DNA from: Ancistrus triradiatus
Lineage: Eukaryota > Chordata > Actinopteri > Siluriformes > Loricariidae
Length of the DNA: 64,000 nucleotides
Direction: 5' to 3'
NCBI GenBank assembly: GCA_025084515.1
Contig: JAJAGP010001484.1
Span: 62,001 to 126,000, forward strand
Positions 34,629 to 46,653 of the stretch are shown in pieces. The notes under the pieces are model-generated. The model did not search any database and was not told where the DNA came from. It saw only the letters and a program-made list of their open reading frames with translations. Position 1 is the first letter of the stretch; each line of letters opens with the position of its first letter. Made by a program: the position numbers and the translations under genes.

Positions 34629-35337
34629 GGTGTGGCGATGCACTGCGACAATGTAACGCGACGCAAAACGGCGCCAACGTGCATTGTGGGGATGGACAAT
34701 GAGGTGCTTTATGTGTATTCAACTTAAATGGCACAAGGATGTCGTACATGACGAGGAAAATTCGTTAGAAACAAAACCATGACAAAATAACAACTGGTGT
34801 AAACACACCTCAAAAGGAAGCACTGCAAAGATTACACTAAACGCCAAAGAGCATCGGGAGTTCACAATGGGTGCATTGTTGAAAAAGAAGATTCATATGA
34901 GGAAAAATATTACTGATACTGTGTCATTACCTGGAAAAGGAGATGATTCTCAACAAAAGTGTGCAAACTAGGGTTTTAAGCTATTTCGATAAGTAGTTTC
35001 TCCTCAATACACAAATATTTGATTAACACCACAATTCCTGTGATTTTATTATGAAGAGTGTAATTAGTTCAGTTTAATTGAATAAAGTACAACATTTCTA
35101 ATAAAAATCACTTTACTAAGTACAAGATAATACTTGAGTAGTAGTTTGAGTGAGTAGTTTTTTTTTCTATTGCCCACCCCTAATTTAGAACCACATCTTA
35201 ATTCTTGTATTATCATCATAATATTCTTGGTAGACATCAAGTACTTGGTCATATTTAATTTTTGGTCCAACATCCAACTCCTAACAATACTATGACGCAG
35301 CATTTATAGCACAATCACGATGAAAAGACCCTTTCAA
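34629..35337. other. itpr3: itpr3 intron 1, nothing recognised
   Basis: Very AT-rich. No feature seen. Confidence 0.5.
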
Positions 35338-35690
35338 GTAAAACAAACACCAACAGGCTTTCTCACGCAAGTTTTGTGGCTGGAAGATCTGTTAGTCTTT
35401 GCTGTACGAGAGAAAACCTCAAAGGCAAAGTGAAAAATCTCCAGCAGAATATGGAAAGTTTGATTCAGAGTGGTTATCGGAGTTGTACCGACTGATGAAT
35501 GACGAATTGATGCTCCACAGAGAAGTCTTCAAAGACCTGGTGAGAAGTGACTGCATCTCCACCACGTTTAAACATGGAGGAAGCTGTACATGGGAATGCT
35601 TTTCAGCTGCTGGCACGAGTGATCCACCGTGACAAGTCAACTAATGTTTGCTGCACACGTGAATGTTACAGAAAGGCTTTCCACAAATGA
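35338..35690 (+). mobile_element. Tc1-like transposase remnant
   Basis: The plus-strand frame includes TTFKHGGSCTWECFSAAGTS, matching the HGGGS.MVW.CFSA.G block of Tc1 transposases. The flanking protein and ends are lost or unrecognisable. Confidence 0.75.
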
Positions 35691-35789
35691 AAGGTTTTCT
35701 AAAGAGGAATGACCAGACTGTTATTGTTCCGCGCTCCTGCCCATATTACAAAGAAGAGATTTGAGAACAAGTCCATCAGTCTCATGTTT

Positions 35790-36044
35790 TTGACCTGGAG
35801 ACAGGAGATGTTCTTTTTCGGGACCATTCTCTTTCAAACCTAGAGATGGTGCTGGGTGTGAACATCCAAGTATATCAGCAGTTTTTGAAATACTCAGTCC
35901 ATCTAGCACCAACAGCCACTGAAAATCAATTAAATCAGCTGCCCATTCTGATGCTTGCTTTGAACTTCAGCAGGTTCTTGTCACATGCCCAAACGCAGTG
36001 AGTTGCTGCCAAGTGAGTGGCTGATTAGATATTTGCATTAACGA
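35790..36044. repeat. Dispersed teleost repeat, copy 2, left part
   Basis: Same order of blocks as 590-975 ('AACCTAGAGATGGTGCTGGG', 'CTGATGCTTGCTTTGAACTT', 'GATTAGATATTTGCATTAAC'). It is interrupted at 36045 by a MITE and resumes at 36730. Confidence 0.8.
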
Positions 36045-36729
36045 TAGGGTTGGGTATCATTTGCACTTCATCAATTCCGATACTGCTTCCGATTCTGCTA
36101 ATCAATCTAAAATGCCAAATGTTAAAAGCTTAATGTGGCTTAAGTGTACCAAAGCAGTGACCTAGGAGCACCGAACCTCTCTTTATTTACTATTGGTGAT
36201 AAGTAATCTCTACTGCCGAAATGATGAATATGTAGGCGAAAGGGAAAGTCACTTCTACATTAGGTATTTCAGCAGCAGAGAGTTATCAACAGTAGTTGAG
36301 AGAAGTTTGGTTTTCCCATGTCAGTGTTTTAGTACCTCAAACCACGTTAAGTGCTTAGATTTAGTCAAAAGAAACGCGATACACTGCTGAAGCTCAATAC
36401 CACACTGGTGCTCTAGATGTTTTTCCATCTTGGAGGTGCAACTCCCTTTACAACAGATCAACTTTCTACACATATCGCTTAGCCGTTTCGTTTTCTCTCA
36501 AAGTGGAGTCAAGCTTTTGAGCAGTTTTAAGCATCCATCTTCCACTCATGACCTAGTGGACATCTTGAAAATGGTGGTGATATCTAGTTCAAGCCGACAG
36601 CTACAAGAACCAGAAATATATATATATTCGATATATATATATATATATATCGAAATTCCACTTTTTTAACAGGTACCCAGTCCTTGGAATCAGCTCCGAA
36701 TCAGAACCAGAATTTGATACCCAATCCTA
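36045..36729. mobile_element. MITE nested in another repeat, with 8-bp duplication
   Basis: Ends TAGGGTTGGGTATC and GATACCCAATCCTA are a near-perfect inverted repeat. Flanks ATTAACGA (36037-36044) and GTTAATGA (36730-36737) are an aged 8-base duplication, typical of hAT elements. The host repeat continues directly on both sides, which fixes the limits. It contains an AT-rich palindrome around TCGATA at about 36618-36655. Confidence 0.85.
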
Positions 36730-36768
36730 GTTAATGAGCAGCTGAAAAGGTGTACCTAATGAAGATGT
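36730..36768. repeat. Dispersed teleost repeat, copy 2, right part
   Basis: 'TGAGCAGCTGAAAAGGTGTA' followed by CCTAATGAAG is the ending of the repeat seen at 590-975. Confidence 0.75.
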
Positions 36769-37169
36769 AGCTAAAGGTCCTGACGATAGAAAAGAATGTG
36801 AAGTGCTGTGCGAGAAACAATTGGTTTTGTTACTCAGCCGAGTCCAGTTGAGCAGTTTAGTGGTGTATTCATACTGACAAGTTCTCCCATGGTTGAACTT
36901 CAATCAAGTGTTTACCACGCTACCGAAATCCAGTCAGGGTCCTGTGAGTAATCCACTAATAATAAAAAAAAATAGTAATAATAATAAATAAAACGGCAAT
37001 ACAGCACATCTGAATGCTTCACATTTTAAAAGCAGAAAACCTTTAAAGATGTATTCAAAACGTGAATTCATTGAATTTTTTTTCTGGTAAACTGCTTACT
37101 GGTAATGAATTTTGCAAAGCAGTGTCAACTAGTGAAAGGCCATTTTGAAATCTGAACTTATGATATATG

Positions 37170-37355
37170 ATATAATCTGCACTGCCGATATTCAAAAACA
37201 GTGGAGAAAATGCAAAGATACTTTGTTCCCTGCATTAGAACTTGCAGCCGATAAACTGGGACTACTGACAAACTAAAAACTGAGATGCTGTGATTCAGTG
37301 AGGGTGGGGAAATTTATGAGAAGATGAAAACTGTTTCCAGCATTACAACTTACTG
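37170..37355. repeat. Dispersed repeat shared with 58925-59115
   Basis: 'TTCCCTGCATTAGAACTTGC', 'AAACTGGGACTACTGA' and 'ATTCAGTGAGGGTGGGG' occur in reverse complement at 58925-59115. No coding capacity; family unknown to me. Confidence 0.8.
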
Positions 37356-38380
37356 CTGACGTATCTACACCAATCCACGCTTAACTTATTATTAGTGCTG
37401 TTTCACAGGCTTAATATACACGCCAAATAGGAAGGGTAATCTCCATGTCCAAAAGCAATAATGTGAGTGGCATGATCACCAAGTGTAAAGTATTGAGTTC
37501 AAAATAAAGTCAGAAAGCACAGCTGTTCAGTTTTTAAAAATCGATTTGTTATTTGGTACTGAACAGAAGACAAGACAAAATACTCAGAGACCAGATATGA
37601 GCCTAAAAAGCTGCAGTCTGGAGTGCAAGTGACATCCTGAAGAAACTAGAGAATGAGGATCAGTGACGAAAAAAAGATTCCTGAGATAAAGATAAGGTCC
37701 CTCAAGAGAGGAAGGTCTGATGGGTTTCAAACAGCACAAAGTTCATGAAGCAGGCGTCTAGAGTTAACAAGCATCGATCATCGTCTGTTTGCTTTAATGA
37801 TCAAGATCTCAAAAATATTACGAAATTATAATTGTCTTTTAACTCCAGATGTCGCAGCTGTAAACAGCTGGTCACTTCAACGCTGCGGATCCACAGCCAG
37901 AGTCTGAAATCCATCATTTCTGTGTGTGAGTTCATGTTTGGACTACAGAACTTGGCTGATTTGATGAGGGACTTTCTGAGCTACCCGTGTTTGTGTATGA
38001 CTTTCCACTGCTTATTATTATTCACTCGCCGAGTCTCTGTTTCATCCGACTGATCTTCCGTGTTGTTCGGAATACTGTCTATCAATGCATTTTTGGCTTC
38101 CATCAAACAAAAGTATCAGGTCCATCAGACCATCCTCTTGTGTTATGGCTTTCCCCTACACAGGGTCATAACACTGCACTACTAGAGTTTCTATAATTAT
38201 TGTGAACTTCCATAAATTGAAAATGCAGCGGCATTAGAGATGCTGTGCAGATTAGAGCGTTCCACCCATGTTTTCAGTGGTATCTCTTGACGCATTTAGG
38301 TATGGCTTGTACTTGTGAAATTCAGTTTATATTTACATTAGAGAAGCATAAAAATACTATGTGACATGCATGTCGATCAA
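37356..38380. other. itpr3: itpr3 intron 1, nothing recognised
   Basis: About 1 kb without recognised repeats. Open frames carry no motif. Confidence 0.5.
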
Positions 38381-38930
38381 CGTCCTGTTTCAGAGAACAT
38401 AACGTGGTCGTTCAACAGTGCCTACCTGCATGTCAACATGCTGTAAAGATCATAAAGGCTAGAGGAGGAACCGCAATACTGTTAACCCACAGTACCCACA
38501 GTTACTTCCATATATTATGAATTTATATTTTAACTGGAGCCTGATTCGAAATAGGCTTTTACAATAACCAAATCCAGTTTAATAACACCTGGCATAAAGA
38601 TTTGAGGTATTCGTGCATGAGCAGACCAACATATGTTCGATCAGACTGAGATCTGACAAATTTAGTGGCCAGGACAACACCTTCATGAACGTCATGTTCC
38701 TTAATCCATCCTTGAACAATATTTGCAGTATGGCGGAGTACCTGCTGAAAGAGGAAACTGCCTTTAGGGAATACTGCTGCTATGATGGGGTGCACTTGGT
38801 CTGAAACAATGTTTTGGTAGGCGGTAAGTGTCAAAGCAAAATCCACATTAATGCCAGGACACAAGGTTTCCCAGCAGAACATTGCCCAGAGCATCACAAT
38901 GCCAAACGCCAAAGGAAATGATTTGAAAGA
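38381..38930 (-). pseudogene. Tc1-like transposase fragment, family E
   Basis: The minus-strand frame at 38559-38912 reads MLWAMFCWETLCPGINVDFA, then AYQNIV.DQVHPIIAAVFPKG and FLFQQ. This matches the middle of a Tc1-type transposase around the second catalytic Asp, which is lost here because FQQ is followed by VLRHTA rather than DN..CHTA. No ends were found. A relative is at 15600-15890. Confidence 0.8.
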
Positions 38931-39309
38931 ACTGTCCAGTGTAACACACTACATCTGTGTAACACGCGTTTTAGTTCAAGCAGTTTGTTGGCTCTGGAAG
39001 AAACGCCGTTTTGCCTGGAAAGGCTGTGTTTCTTGTAAAGCCACAGAGCCATTCACACAACCGGTACTGTCATGCTGCAACCTGCAAGCTGGAAAGTGAC
39101 TTTTCTCAAGCATGACTCATCAATCAAGTCAAAAAGTGATAGCTTTAAATAAGATTTTGAACTTATACCAGATACTTCTAAATACACATACATGTCCCAG
39201 AAGGAACATGAAGACAGGTTGTTGTTTTTTTTATAGTTAAATTAGCTCACACTGAACAAATACCTCAAGGTCTTGTCCATGAGTGATGGAAACTGAAACA
39301 CACTAGGTC

Positions 39310-39820
39310 AGCAGCAGCAATTTTGCTCTTATTGTACCGGTCTGTGGCGATGAAGCAAGAGCTCAGTCCTCAAGAGCTCAGAGCTCATAAAGCTCTCCAT
39401 TTACCAGTCAATCTACATGCCAGTCCTCACTTATGGTCATGAGCCATGTGTATTGAACGGAAGAATAAGGTCTCGGATACAGGCAACTGAAATGAGGTTC
39501 CCAGGGTTGGTGAGCATACTCTCAAAGATGGTAAAGAGTTTGTCAATCCAAGGGAGTCTGGAAGCAAAACCTTGGTTATATCAGATCAGGAGGAGTCAGC
39601 TGAAATGGCTTGGGCATATCAGAATGCCCCCTTGCCAGCTCCCAAGAGAGCTCTTACAGGCATGTCCTGTTGGATGGAGACTCCAGTGTTGACCCAGAAC
39701 CTGCTGGAGGGATTACAGCTCACAGTTGGCTTTGGATATCCCGGGTTCACAATAGCCAGGGACCAGAAAGCCTGGGCAGACCTCTCTAGACTACTTCCTC
39801 CAAGACCCTCAATGTATTAA
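39310..39820 (+). pseudogene. LINE reverse-transcriptase C-terminal remnant
   Basis: The plus strand carries pieces of the segment that follows the reverse transcriptase in fish LINEs: VLTYGHE, RIRSRIQATEMRF, RRSQLKWLGHIRMPPCQLPR, then a frame change to WADLSRLLPPRP at the end. At least two frameshifts and stops. The exact LINE clade was not determined. Confidence 0.85.
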
Positions 39821-40264
39821 ACAAACTTCGTTCAGGCGAATTTCATATCCCAGACTACACTAACTTAGACGCTACCGTGCTGCCCAGTAACCATACACTA
39901 GAACAATAGCAGAAAAGAAACAGTTACATGAAGCCAAAGCGCAAAAGTTCAACAGAAATATAGTGCACCCTAAAGTAAACGGAAGAATGATAATATCGGT
40001 GCTTATTTAAATTACTGTGATATTTAATAGATATGATTGGGCCAGTTCTAACGGGACAATGTTTCCATTACATTATGTTTATGGGAACTCCTAGAGATGC
40101 AAATAATTGATTGGCATTCTATCCAGGACACACTTACACTTGCGCATTGTGCTATCTGGGCAGATACTGACCATAAAAAGCAGGGTTAAAGCATGAAAAA
40201 AGAAACAATTGAATTCAATTACAATTGTTTATCAAGTAAGCCAATAATGCTCTAGTTGACTTTA

Positions 40265-40450
40265 GATGCATTTATGTCATTTATCAGACAATCTTATCCA
40301 GAGCGACTGACAAATGATACAGTCTTACAATCCTAGCAACTGTGGGCTAAATGTCTTGTTCAAAGACCCAACAGTGGCAGCTTGGCAAGGGTGGGATTTG
40401 AACCTTGGATCTTCTAGTCCAGAAGCCAGGAGCTAGGCCACCACGGTCCC
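40265..40450 (-). repeat. tRNA-derived SINE, diverged copy
   Basis: Inverted. Tail 'CTAAAGT..CAGACAATCTTATCC' side first, then 'CAACAGTGGCAGCTTGGC' and a B box GATTTGAACC. Confidence 0.88.
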
Positions 40451-40568
40451 AGATCCAGTCATCAATGCTGCATGAAGCAAACAACTTAAAGCTTGACTAC
40501 TATGTGTGGCATTAGTCCTCATATAAAAGTTAACTGAATTCACACTAGACAGAGAAGGGTGTTAAATC

Positions 40569-40569
<1 letters not shown>

Positions 40570-40622
<53 letters not shown>
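40570..40622. repeat. (CA)n microsatellite, ~26 units
   Basis: Uninterrupted CA dinucleotides in itpr3 intron 1. Confidence 0.98.
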
Positions 40623-40624
<2 letters not shown>

Positions 40625-40789
40625 GAATGCGGTGCAAACATCATGTTGCAAGCAGCACAGGCTTAGGCACTGTAATTAGTTCTCAATATTTAACTGATTT
40701 CATATTACACACATACTAATAGAAATCACCACAACAAACTGTGTGTAAGCATACACACACACCTGTCTATCTTCATGGGGGCTTTCTAA

Positions 40790-41655
40790 AGTTGGGGGAA
40801 CTCAAGTCACATGACTTGACTTGAGCCATAAATTTTAAAGACCGGACACTTGCTTGGCTAACACTGATAAGACTCGACTTTGACTTAGTATTCATGACTT
40901 AAGACCGTTAACTTGAAATGACTTGATGTTTTATTAAACATTTGCATTGTTAGGTACTGAGACGTTTTTAGAGATTTTTTTTGGTTGAAACATGATTGGT
41001 GATTTCTTTTTCAACCCTTGCAAACCTGGCAACGTCTCAGAACCAGGGCAACTAGACAAACATACGAAGAAGCTCAGAACCTGGAAGAGGCTATTCCAAA
41101 AACAGTGAAATTCGATTCAAGGATTATGTTGTCGATTAATTTCATAAAAGAGACAGCGAAATGCAAGGCCTGCAGATCAAAAACAAGCCACACAACCACC
41201 ACAACATCTGACACTACAAAAACAAAACAATAAAAGACGCCTGAATGTTATTAAGGCAACTTTTTGGCTAGTCAAACATTAGCAAGAAAGACAACGTTAA
41301 GTTAAAGATATTTGATTTGGCCTCGAGTCTATTGTGTATTTACTGAGAAGACAAAACAAATGATATTCAGAAACTGGACTTCAGTGCGTGAAATGACAAA
41401 TTCCATATGATTTGGCGCTTCTGAAATGCTGTGTATTTAGCATATCGAGTTCAACAGATGAGTTAAAAGCCCAAGAAATACAGCAGTATTTGTTAGCGTT
41501 GAGAATAAAATGCAGCTCTTTCTGACCATGGTCTTTGGACTAATTTAAATGTGGAAACTGGAGTTAGAGAACCATCATTTCGTATGACTTTATGTGAGAC
41601 TTGCTTGACTTGAGTTACTTGTATATTACTTTAGTTACTTGAAACTTGAACGCGC
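40790..41655. repeat. ACTTGACTTGAG-rich dispersed element
   Basis: Begins with 'CAAGTCACATGACTTGACTT' and returns to 'CTTGCTTGACTTGAGTTACT' near the right end; the CTTGA word is frequent near both ends. A common type of fish interspersed repeat, probably a non-autonomous DNA element. Limits are approximate. Confidence 0.5.
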
Positions 41656-42102
41656 CACTTAATTACTACGAGCTCAAGGACTTACTGTTGACATAATGAT
41701 GACTGTAGCTAATTAATGCTACACCTAACCCTAACCTCAGTAACCTAAAGCAAATGTTATGACTTTTGGTTTTCAAAAGAAAGTTGCAGTTTCCTAAAAA
41801 AAAAAAAAGCAGTGTTCCTGAGTTGGGACCAGCATTTTTGCCCCCAATTAAAAGCCACCCCAATGTACTGGTGTGTACTCCGAGATCATTCCCCAAAAGT
41901 CAAGTCTCTTGCTCCCTCACTCAGACACAGAGTTTTGCATTGCTGTTGCATGATTTGCTTGCTGAACTCTTTACAGCCCAATGAGGGAGGCCTGCAAGCA
42001 CTTCCTTATTCTTAACTTACCTCGAGCTCATGTAACAGATTAGTATGTAAATGCACACACAAACAAACCAGCGGTCTAGTGGTTAATGAGAAGTGCTCAT
42101 AC
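41656..42102. other. itpr3: Start of itpr3 intron 1, nothing recognised
   Basis: No repeat identified directly downstream of the exon 1 donor. Confidence 0.5.
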
Positions 42103-42194
42103 CCCAAAGTGCTGATGAATCCATTGACCGTTCCCTCCGCGTACAGAGACACGATGTCACCAATATGAAGGAAACTCGATCTGTGATCTGACAT
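42103..42194 (-). CDS. itpr3: itpr3 coding exon 1 (start codon)
   Basis: The first coding exon, with ATG at 42194-42192, encodes residues 1-31 and begins MSDHRSSFLHIGDIVSLYAE. The SSFLHIGDI.SLYAEG..NGFISTLG pattern is diagnostic of IP3 receptors and opens the suppressor domain that tunes IP3 affinity. The exon ends at TTG GG followed by a GTATGAG donor, leaving two bases of a glycine codon that exon 2 completes. The start was chosen because it matches the universal start of the family and no upstream in-frame ATG fits. The following intron is 19.6 kb. A CpG-bearing promoter candidate lies just upstream. Confidence 0.95.
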
Positions 42195-42540
42195 GTTTCT
42201 CCTCTTAAACTGCTCTTAATTCCACCAGTGCAGGCCGTTTTCACTCCACCAGCCACTTGGATCACTCCTGTCGCTTTTAAAACGCGCGTGTCCGAACGGG
42301 AGCGGCGTGACAGGAGAACATGCTTCTGCTCCTCAGCAGGTCCTAACTTAAAAAATACTGCACAGACACAGATGGCGGGTTTGCTGACGGTTTCTGCAGG
42401 TTTGAAAGTCCTTCCTGTGAGACAGACCAACAAGGCGTTTTCTCTCTACTCTGGGGGAGGAGACGCAGCTTTTCGGGCTTCAGAAGAAACTCCCTCCCCG
42501 GCGTAAATGAGGAGGCGCTGATGTTCTCTCTCACAGTGCT
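42195..42540 (-). promoter_or_regulatory. itpr3: Candidate itpr3 promoter and 5' UTR
   Basis: The sequence immediately upstream of the itpr3 ATG is richer in CpG than its surroundings (about 42260-42510) and contains a TTTTAAAA TATA-like box at 42275-42282. That would put transcription start near 42250 and give a 5' UTR of about 50 bases. No repeat was recognised here. Placement is inferred from position and composition only; an additional upstream non-coding exon is possible. Confidence 0.45.
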
Positions 42541-42789
42541 GGTGCTCCACTGAAACCTCGTCTACATGATGTTTTACATCCCAGACTGTTGTAAAGTTCT
42601 CCAGAACATCATCATCGATATACATATTAAAGTGCTGTTAAGTATGTGCTAAGAACGTTTTACATTATCTAAGGAACACTGTATAAACATACAGTACATA
42701 ACACTTTGCTGATATCCCTGTCAGCATCCAATGCTGGTGACAATTACAACCAACATTCCAGCATCTACAACGCAAAATATGCTGCTCTT

Positions 42790-43175
42790 TTTAGCATTTG
42801 AACTGCCTTTATTGTTCTGAGAAAGCTTTCCACTAGATTTTGGAACATGACTGTGAGGGTGGGTGCTGACCTTAGAAACTGGTTCACTGTTGGAATTCCA
42901 ATTCATCTAGGAATTGCCTGATGGGATTAAGGTTCCAGGGCTCTTTGCAATATAGCCAAGTTCTCCATAAAAAATGCCAAACCATTTTTTATGGACTGTT
43001 TAATGACGATAGAGCAGAAACGTGGGAACCTATAAAAGTGTCATACAGAGAGTCGTTTGCATATAACTCTCAGTAGATGTGCAGTGCAGCCTATTCTACT
43101 GCCACTTTCTTTTGAAAGCGAGTGTGCAAAATAACAGATCACTAATTGGAAAGGGTATCCACAAACTTTTGATTA
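42790..43175. mobile_element. Tc1/mariner remnant, family C
   Basis: 'TTCTGAGAAAGCTTTCCACT' recurs at 24820-24842 and 'GCAGCCTATTCTACTG' near 25358. It ends near 'TATCCACAAACTTTTGAT', similar to the other family C ends. No frame survives. Confidence 0.55.
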
Positions 43176-45009
43176 TGAAGTCTCTCTCTGTATCTTGATT
43201 CCATTTATAAAGACCTTAGTCAAGAATGTAGTCAAAAAAGCTGCTCTTACCCCAACAGAACAGCTAGATGCCAGAAACCTTGACACGAGATGGTCTCAAA
43301 TGTTAAGCCTCTGGGTGAATCCAGACAACAGGATAAGGTTCTCAAGAGACCTTCTATATCTGAATATAAAAATCAAAGCATGGTCGTGTATAAGGATCTG
43401 TGGAGCATGTTGTGAATGAGAGGCTTGAGAGGATAATTCAGGTTTACTTTAACTGTTACAGTTTTGGTTACTGGTCAACCAGCAAAACCATGCTATGATA
43501 AAACAGCAAGTAAACAGCTTGGAAGTTTTCACACCAATAATCTCCACGCGTGAGAATAATTAGATATAATGTCAAATATTTCAGCAAATGTTTTGTATTG
43601 TTAGAAGACAATGGGCACAACACTTAATACAAGTTGAAAGTAATATCAGTTCTTACTTACAGTCATCATAGAGACGATACAGATTTGGTGGATAAAGGTG
43701 TACAGGCTGTATAAACAAGTTAACTGATTGAGTGCTTTGCCAGCAAATACCAGTATATGTTGTATTCTGGACACTGGTATGCTGGGCAGTAGCATGAGAT
43801 GCTTGTATGGTGCTATGCTGGTTACCATCATAATCATCACGGTTTTGTTGGTGAACCAGAAAGACCACTAAACAGCATAAACAAGCTCGGACCAGCTTTG
43901 CAAGGCTAATGTCTCACATACCAGTGTCCCAAACACAACATATGCTGGTACTTGTTGGAGTTTTTAATCGTTTTACGAAATAGTGCATAATAAGGCAGCA
44001 ACACTCAACATTGCATTAGAATAATATAATTAGGCTACACTGTATAAAAACATAGCCAGCCATTATGCTGTTATGGCAGGAAATGGTGTTGTTTCCATAT
44101 GGCATAGTAGAATAACGTTGAGATATTGTGCAGCCATTTTGGTTGTTCGGACATACAAATGACAGTGTATTATTGTACGTTTGAAGTATTAACGTGATCT
44201 AGAAGTTTCACTTTCTTTTTCCTACTTGAACACCAGTGCACATGCTGACCTCTAGTGCACAAGATAACAACTTCAGCACGTCAGTGTTAGCACGTTTCAT
44301 GAGGTGAGACGGTGCTAAGCTAAAGGGAGTTTAAATACTGATTATCACAGCCTGTCCATCTCAAATTTCGGAGGGGATAAAATGTCCCCTCCGATCCCCA
44401 ATAATTCCTGCTTATTCCAACCTTGTGATTTCGTTTTTTAACAGTGTGATGTTCTCCTGGCTGTTAGTTTTGGCTGAAATTATGATTAGTATTTTTAAAC
44501 CATCTTAAACAATTGTGGTTTGGTCCTATGAAGGTGCTACACCCATCGGTACACACTCAGCTCTGCCCAGGGAGAAAGAATGTTATCCTCCTGCCCATGG
44601 AGAGAGAGCTCTAAGTGAGACTGTTAAAGAGTCTTACATATAACACAAGGTAAAGAGTTAGTGTCTAGATGGGATTAGTGCACTGTGTAAATAAAGTACT
44701 TTGTGTTGACTGGCACTGGTGTGTCTCTGAGCTTGGTTTTTTCGGCAGGTCTTTACATCCTTGCATGTCTGACACATGAGGGATGCAGTTTCGTGTCCCT
44801 TTAGAATAGCTCCACTATTCAAACATTTAAATATGAGGCAAACTAAACGTGTTACCTGTCATAATGTGAGATATTGCTGGTTTGAATATAATTTAAATTT
44901 AAAATATACTCATAGTAAATTTATATTCCTATTCCAGGTACAATGTTTCCCCTATTAAATACCAATTTCTGGCATTGCTTGTGTAGCATATCCTGTTTTA
45001 TTTAAAATA
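43176..45009. other. Intergenic, no gene recognised
   Basis: Between the itpr3 promoter and the first intergenic Tc1 relic. Around 44690-44740 an AATAAA is followed by 'GTGTGTCTCTGAGCTTGG', faintly like an LTR end, but no partner was seen. A 74-codon frame at 43195-43419 has no motif. Confidence 0.45.
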
Positions 45010-46156
45010 CAATGGTGCTTGAAAGTTTGTGAACCCTTTAGAATTTTCTGCATAAATATGACGTAAAACATCAGATTTTCACACAAGTCCTAAAAGTTGT
45101 TAAGAAGAATTCAATCAAACAAATGAGACAAAAATATTATACTTGGTCATTCATTTATTGAGGAAAATTATCCAATATTACATATTACTGAATGGCAAAA
45201 GTTTGTGAACCTCTACGACTAACACTTCATTTGAAGGTGAAATTAGAATCAGGTGTAGTTGGCGAGGTCACAAAGGACCCCAGGGTAACTCCTAAGCAAA
45301 TGAAGACCTCTCTCACATTGACTAATGTTAATGTTCATGAGTCCACCATCAGAAGAACACTGAACAACAATGGTGTGCATGGCAGGGTTGCAAGGAGAAA
45401 ACCACTGCTGTCCAAAAAGAACATTGCTGCTTGTCTGCAGTTTGCTAAAGGTCACGTGGACAAGCCAGAAAGCCATTGGAAGAATGTTTTGTGGATGGAT
45501 GAGACCAAAATATTACTATTTGGTTTAAAAGAAAAGCGTTATGTTTGGAGAAAGGAAAACACTGCATTCCAGCATAAGAACCTTATCCCATCTGTGAAAC
45601 ATGGTGGTGGTAGTATCATGGTTTGGGCCTGTTTTGCTGCATCTGGGCCAGGACGGCTTGCCATCATTGATGGAACAATGAATTCTGAATGATATCAGAG
45701 AATTCTAAAGGAAAATGTCAGGACATCTGTCCAATGAGTGAATCTCCAAAAAAGAAGGTGGGTCATGCAGCAAGACACCGACCCTAAGCACACAAGTCGT
45801 TCTACCAAAGAATGGTTAAAGAAGAATAAAGTTCATGTTTTGGAATGGCCAAGTCAAAGTCCTGACCTTAATCCAAGGTTATAGGAAATGTTTAGCTGCA
45901 GTTATTGCTGCACAGGGGGGTCACACCAGATACTGAAAGCATATGTTCACATACTTTTGCCACTCACTAATATGTAATTTTGGATCATTTTCCTCAATAA
46001 ATAAATGACCAAGTATAATATTTTTGTCTCATCTGTTTAACTGGGTTCTCTTTATCTACTTTTAGGAATGGTGTGAAAATCTGATGATGTTTTAGGTCAT
46101 ATTTATGCAGAAATATAGAAAATTCTAAAAGGTTCACAAACTTTCAAGCACCACTG
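45010..46156 (+). mobile_element. Tc1-like transposon, family A, internally deleted (1.15 kb)
   Basis: Ends 'CAATGGTGCTTGAAAG' and 'CTTTCAAGCACCACTG' flanked by TA (45008-45009 and 46157-46158). Same family as 12874-14445 but about 425 bases shorter, through loss of the DNA-binding N-terminus and of the segment after SPDLNP. Confidence 0.95.
45258..45960 (+). pseudogene. Tc1 transposase, truncated
   Basis: Reads from GEVTKDPRVTPKQ to MNSE and stop at 45692, then resumes after the stop through WVMQQDTDPKHTSRSTKEWL to SPDLNP, where a deletion joins it to the last codons. The first catalytic Asp is intact (VLWMDETKI) and the second lies in QQDTDPKHT, but the Glu region is deleted and the helix-turn-helix half is missing. 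Confidence 0.92.
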
Positions 46157-46653
46157 TAAAAAAATCACTCATATGATGTGATAGGTTGGAGGTGTGAACA
46201 GTGTCTGCCACCAAAGTTGAAATGAAACTTGCAGTACTGTGCTTTACTATATACTCTTGTTTACTGCAGATGACATCAAAAACAGCACAAGCATTAATAT
46301 AGTAACCATTTATCAGGATATTTATAGCATTTTAAAACAAGATATGACTGAATTGTATTTACTGGACCAGTTAATAAACGATGCTAGGTTGGAGATAATC
46401 TCGTATTTCTCATGAGTGGTCTACACTGTGTGCCAAATGTCACATACCAACAAAGCCTTCCTTGTGAGACCGGTGTTACTTTAGTAAGGCGACTTCATTA
46501 AGTATCAACATTAGACAAGAATGTTTGGAGAACTTCAGTACTGCGTTTAAAATTACAAAATAAATACTTGACATTTATTCTATAATGCCTCTCCTATTAC
46601 ATTCATTCAAATGTCCAAAATGGAAGATATACTGTATGTATGTATATGTAATA

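Larger units (their letters stand above)
1..42250 (-). other. itpr3: itpr3-like IP3 receptor gene, 5' part (gene span)
   Basis: This is the span of an inositol 1,4,5-trisphosphate receptor gene, an ER-membrane calcium-release channel opened by IP3. Only the cytosolic N-terminal part lies in the window: the suppressor domain (exons 1-6), the first half of the IP3-binding core (MIR beta-trefoil) and the start of its helical part. The rest lies beyond the left edge. The type 3 assignment is from my memory of the paralogues: exon 3 reads FKVCPMNRYSAQKQFWKAKQ, exon 6 GDKVV.MPVNAGQPLHASN, and the last exon has EVPNNGQDV, all closer to type 3 than to types 1 or 2. All exon joins I could check in the intact exons are in phase. 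Intron 1 is about 19.6 kb and holds most of the repeats. An exon expected between those at 7207-7300 and 3128-3245 (a variable linker) was not found. Confidence 0.88.

Noticed and set aside
43195..43419. 74-codon frame in the intergenic gap
   Set aside because: No recognisable domain; flanked by transposon remnants. Could be a LINE scrap, but the evidence is too thin.
44690..44745. LTR-like end with AATAAA
   Set aside because: No matching second LTR, primer-binding site or retroviral frame nearby.
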